DNA from: Olsenella sp. oral taxon 807
GTDB lineage: Bacteria > Actinomycetota > Coriobacteriia > Coriobacteriales > Atopobiaceae
Length of the DNA: 64,000 nt
Direction of reading: 5' to 3'
NCBI RefSeq assembly: GCF_001189515.2
Contig: NZ_CP012069.2
Span: 682,001 to 746,000 of the forward strand
Under the pieces are notes generated by a model, which searched no databases, had not been told where the DNA came from, and saw only the letters and a list, made by a program, of their open reading frames with translations. Below, piece by piece: positions 60,978 to 64,000 of the stretch. Each line of letters starts with the position of its first letter. Position 1 is the first letter of the stretch. The position numbers were made by a program, and so were the translations under genes.

Positions 60978-62579
60978 CTAATGAGGCACGTACTTGTATC
61001 CGCCTTGGCGAGCCATGTCCAAGGCCACTCTGATGGCGATCAGGCCAAGGATGAGGCAGGACCACAGGGCGTACCCCCTGGCCGAGAGACCCGCCCCCTG
61101 CTGGAACACGTGACGCATGGGATGCATGTCTGCCAGTCCGAGGGAGGCGAGCAGCCCGATCCCCGCCGAGGCCTGGAGCGCCGCCCACGTCGCGAAGAGC
61201 GCCAGCCTCGGGGCCAGCCGGCCTTGCCCCCACGAACCTTCGGACGCCATCGCCAGGGCCGGAAACAGCATCGTGGGAACCAGTCCGTCAAGGAACAGGT
61301 CGCATGGTGACCCCACCCCCATGAGCGCCCACCATCCGCTTGCGGCAAGGAGCACGAGCGCGCAGAATGCCTCGGTAGCCAGACACCTGAGTAACCTTAC
61401 CTGAGGGTACTTGGGGGAGAGCGCGACAAAGGCGCCGGCGCGATCTGGCAGCTCCGCATCGCCCGTCCCGACGAGCGCGAGGCCGAGAGCGAGCGGGAGG
61501 ACGGAGCAGGTCATGACGGACGCACCCCGCGAGGGGCTGTTCGAGAGGAAGACGAGGGGCGAGAGGACCAAGGCCAGGGCAAGCGTCGCTCGCAGCGGCC
61601 GCGCGAGGCCGATCGTCCTGATCAGCGCCGTCGCGCGCCCCTGGGACAGGATGGGGGCGCGTGCCCTCGACCCCGGACCGCCGCTGACCCCGCCCACCCG
61701 GCAGACCCCCAGGGCGACGTAGCACGCGACGAGCGAGATGACGCTCGCGCAGAGGAGGAACGGGAGGTTGAGAGAGGCCGCAGCCCTCACGGCTGCGTCG
61801 TGGCCCGCCATCGACTCCCACACGGCGCGAGGTATCCCCAAGGAGGGATCATAGGGGCTCCTGATCTCGAAGGGGGGCTCGAAGAGGGCGAGGTTGAGCG
61901 ACTCGCCCGTCACGGTTACCGTTGCGAGCGACTCGGGGACCCGTCCTGTGCCTGTGACCCCCCCGAGGAGCCCGATGGACCACAGTATGCTCAGGACCCA
62001 CCAGACGCCGTACGCGGCGACCGGGGCCGACCCCGAACGGAGGATGGGGGCCAGGGAGGCGCCGACGCAGGCGGCAAAAAGCGTGGTGGGGACGTAGACG
62101 AGGACAAGGGCACCCATCAGCTCTGGAAGGCCGACCGGGGCCGCGAGGTAGAAGCACGGGACGCACACGAGTCCTATGGCCCAGAGGTACGCGCAGGACG
62201 CCAGCGCCGAGAAGACGGCGGGAAGCCCAGGTGGGTAGCCGGATGCGAGGAGCATCTCTGCCCGTCCCCCCGACGTGCCCTTCCGCGCGGATCCCGCCGC
62301 CAGGCTGCAGCCGACCAGCCCGGCGATGGCCGCGACCCCCTGCATCGAGCGACCGGCGAACCTGCTCGCGGCGCCCGCCCCCGAGACGGTCGATGGGTTC
62401 ACCAGCGCGTCGAGGGGTCCGCCCAAGGCGAATCCGAGCGCCACGATGGCGACGGCAGACAGCGCGAGACGCGGGACCCGGGCCGAGGCCCCGGCGACGG
62501 CCGCCTTGGCCTGTAAGATGAGAAGCCTCACGCGGCGACTTGGGGCGCGACTCATGCGGACGGGGGATCTGCTACCCAT
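60978..62579 (-). CDS. Multi-pass membrane protein, probable ABC exporter permease
   Basis: A 533-residue protein with about twelve hydrophobic segments in two halves (about 30-300 and 330-530) and an Arg-rich N-terminus. It is paired with the ATPase upstream, whose last codons overlap its start, so it is most likely the membrane subunit of that exporter, organised like ABC-2 type permeases. Family-specific motifs were not recognised. The loop about residues 225-275 (TGESLNLALFEPPFEIRSPY) would be extracytoplasmic. Base composition is very high in GC, unlike the island at 57.6-59.9 kb. The substrate is unknown. Confidence 0.65.
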   Translation of the reverse strand: MGSRSPVRMSRAPSRRVRLLILQAKAAVAGASARVPRLALSAVAIVALGFALGGPLDALVNPSTVSGAGAASRFAGRSMQGVAAIAGLVGCSLAAGSARKGTSGGRAEMLLASGYPPGLPAVFSALASCAYLWAIGLVCVPCFYLAAPVGLPELMGALVLVYVPTTLFAACVGASLAPILRSGSAPVAAYGVWWVLSILWSIGLLGGVTGTGRVPESLATVTVTGESLNLALFEPPFEIRSPYDPSLGIPRAVWESMAGHDAAVRAAASLNLPFLLCASVISLVACYVALGVCRVGGVSGGPGSRARAPILSQGRATALIRTIGLARPLRATLALALVLSPLVFLSNSPSRGASVMTCSVLPLALGLALVGTGDAELPDRAGAFVALSPKYPQVRLLRCLATEAFCALVLLAASGWWALMGVGSPCDLFLDGLVPTMLFPALAMASEGSWGQGRLAPRLALFATWAALQASAGIGLLASLGLADMHPMRHVFQQGAGLSARGYALWSCLILGLIAIRVALDMARQGGYKYVPH

Positions 62580-63453
62580 TGGACGAGAGCCTTCTCATGA
62601 GCTCCGCGTAGGCGTCCTCGACGGTGGGCTCGCGTCGCTCGCCGCCTTGGTCCCCGGGATCGGCGACGACGCGCACGCCCAAGAGTCCGCCCGGGAGACT
62701 GGCGCAGGACAGGACGGGGTGCCCCCTGCGGATGGACCGGAGCTCATCGGCCCGGATGGTCATGTACCTGACGCGATCCCCCAGGGCGGACGTGAAGTCG
62801 CTGGGACTGTCGTCCGCGACCAGGGAACCCTCCCTCAGGATGACGAGCCTCGCGCAGCCCATCTCGACGTCTTGGGTCACGTGGGTTGCCATCACGACGA
62901 CCGCCTGACGGGAGACCTCCTCGATGAGCAGGCGGAACCTGATCCTCTCCTCGAGATCGAGGCCGGACGTCGGCTCGTCGAGCAGGATCAGTCTTGGGTG
63001 TCCGATGAGCGTCGCGGCGATCGCGACCCGCTGGACCGTGCCGCCCGACAGCTCGGAGAGCCTGCCTTCCGAGAGCACCTCGGTGAGGTTGAGCGCATCC
63101 GCCAGGCCCTCGATCTGGGCATAAGCCTCCCTGCGCGTGACGCCACGCAGCACGCTCATGAGGTTGAGGAAATCGAGGGGCGTGAGCGACGGGTGCAGCT
63201 CGAAGGATTGGGGCATGAAGGCGACCATGCCCCTGTACGCCCTGAGGTTCGTGCGGGGGTTTAGCCCCTCGAGCTCGATTGCGCCCTCCGACGGTCGCAG
63301 CGTCGTGGCCAGGATGCGGAGCAGGGTGCTCTTCCCCGAGCCGTTCGGCCCCAGCAGGCCCGTCATGCCGTCACCCAGCTCGAGGCTCAGCTTGTGGAGC
63401 ACCTCCTGCCCGCGGAAGCTCTTCGTGACCTCCCGAATGCTAAGATGCGGCAT
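62572..63453 (-). CDS. ABC transporter ATP-binding protein
   Basis: A 293-residue ATPase with Walker A GPNGSGKSTLL, Q-loop FMPQSFELHP, signature ELSGGTVQRVAIA, Walker B LILLDEPTSGLD and switch His in MATHVTQDVE. A C-terminal extension of about 70 residues follows the core. The pattern (short ATPase plus one large permease) fits ABC-2 exporters, such as those for antibiotics or bacteriocin self-protection. The ATG at 63453 is chosen for GAGGGGAG just upstream; the frame is open further but without similarity. The permease start overlaps its last eight bases. Confidence 0.92.
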   Translation of the reverse strand: MPHLSIREVTKSFRGQEVLHKLSLELGDGMTGLLGPNGSGKSTLLRILATTLRPSEGAIELEGLNPRTNLRAYRGMVAFMPQSFELHPSLTPLDFLNLMSVLRGVTRREAYAQIEGLADALNLTEVLSEGRLSELSGGTVQRVAIAATLIGHPRLILLDEPTSGLDLEERIRFRLLIEEVSRQAVVVMATHVTQDVEMGCARLVILREGSLVADDSPSDFTSALGDRVRYMTIRADELRSIRRGHPVLSCASLPGGLLGVRVVADPGDQGGERREPTVEDAYAELMRRLSSNG

Positions 63454-64000
63454 TGTTGCTCCCCTCTCGAAGGCGGCGGGACTGCGGTGGGAATCTTGGA
63501 CCAAGATTCGCTCGATCGCGGAGCCAGCTGCATGGTAAGGGGGTATGGCCCAAGCCCCGGACACGACACGTGGTGCGGACCGGGCGCCACCCCTATGATA
63601 GCCCAATCTCCGGCCGACTCCCCTGACATGCCCGGCCAATGAGTCGAGCCCCGCCCCTGCCGTCGTCCCGGGCCCCACGCTCGCGCCGATCGCCGGCCTC
63701 CTTCGAGGCGCACCCCGGCCCCGACCCCCTCGTCCTCGTCGTAGTCCTCGGGGTACCCTGCCGTCTGGCCTACGTCCGTGCCGCCGACCCCAAATACGTT
63801 TCACTCCCTCAGTTCGGGTCATATCGTCTAGGGCACCTACCACCACATCCACACGTCCGATCAGCCGCGCGACGTCACCACCAGGCACGACGTCACCGGC
63901 GTCTCGGCGATCCCGGAGGTGGCCATGGGCAGGCCCGGCCCGAGATACGGCGAGCCACTCTTCGGTCGGACCCACGTCTCCCGGTCTGCCTGGCCAGGCG
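63454..64000. other. Right-edge region, mostly debris
   Basis: No complete gene is recognised. Frames in several directions are open because of high GC. On the plus strand near 63827-63900 a stretch reads GTYHHI followed by DQPRDVTTRHDV, faintly like the C-terminal GTYHH segment of IS1595-type transposases; on the minus strand a GTDVGQTAGYPEDYDEDEG segment near 63700-63780 is protein-like but unplaced. Promoters for the ABC exporter pair should lie in the first 150 bases; none is convincing. Confidence 0.25.

Noticed and set aside
60978-63400. Linking the high-GC ABC pair to a lantibiotic cluster
   Set aside because: No precursor peptide or modification enzyme could be recognised near it; one short edge frame ending ETPVTSCLVVTSRG is too weak to support this.
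1-64000. tRNA genes, riboswitches, rRNA
   Set aside because: Gaps were read for cloverleaf ends and known leader motifs; none was recognised apart from RNase P RNA, though short tRNAs could be missed without a folding search.

Overview
The window looks like a chromosome segment of a high-GC anaerobic actinobacterium of the class Coriobacteriia, most likely an Olsenella/Atopobium-type organism. This is an inference from gene content and codon use, not from a database match. The signs are a high-GC division cluster with SepF and DivIVA, TlyA, a free-standing Asp23 protein, pyruvate formate-lyase with an Fnr-like regulator, FeFe-hydrogenase maturases, a membrane-embedded LuxR-type regulator, and secreted proteins with LYNR-type or GW(L/V)VTD-type repeats.

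Layout. 0-6.2 kb is accessory: the end of a secreted repeat protein with a cysteine-hydrolase-like domain, a prepilin-peptidase-like membrane protein lacking both catalytic Asp residues, an AAA/DUF4143 ATPase, a DUF5648 surface protein broken by one nonsense codon, and a non-coding repeat array on an exact 31-bp lattice. 6.2-10.1 kb holds pflA-pflB and an Fnr-family gene with an Fnr-type box between them. 10.4-14.4 kb holds hydE-hydG-hydF. 14.6-23.2 kb is housekeeping: efp, an Asp23 protein, nusB with a large insertion, xseB, tlyA, nadK, recN, pyrG and xerD. 23.5-43.3 kb is the division and cell-wall cluster: mraZ, rsmH, ftsL, ftsI, murF, mraY, murD, ftsW, murG, murC, murB, ftsQ, ftsZ, pgeF, a yggS homologue, sepF, proC, yggT and divIVA. 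murE, ddl and ftsA are absent from it.

43.3-48 kb is a duplicated cassette: an intergenic repeat block followed by a small four-helix membrane protein. One copy carries an intact IS4-superfamily element whose target duplication includes ATGA at the gene's 5' end. 48-52.7 kb has a DNA-repair-type radical SAM pair, a LuxR-type membrane regulator with two HTH domains, and RNase P RNA on the minus strand. 52.7-57.3 kb has YigZ, two HAD phosphatases, a VOC protein and aminopeptidase C. 57.6-59.9 kb is a clearly AT-richer island (DUF2812 protein, FtsX-type permease, ATPase), probably acquired, lying next to gene debris that includes a truncated second pepC. 61-63.5 kb is a high-GC ABC exporter pair, and the right edge is mostly debris.

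How the parts fit. PFL, its activase, the Fnr-like regulator and the hydrogenase maturases make an anaerobic mixed-acid/hydrogen module. The division cluster runs from lipid II synthesis to septum assembly, and a 10-bp-phased repeat over its candidate promoter fits autoregulation by MraZ. The most unusual content is non-coding: three unrelated families of phased or mirrored intergenic repeats (31-bp lattice; mirrored CACTGCCACTCG units; pairs of GTGTACAC always 50 bp apart). Their function is unknown.
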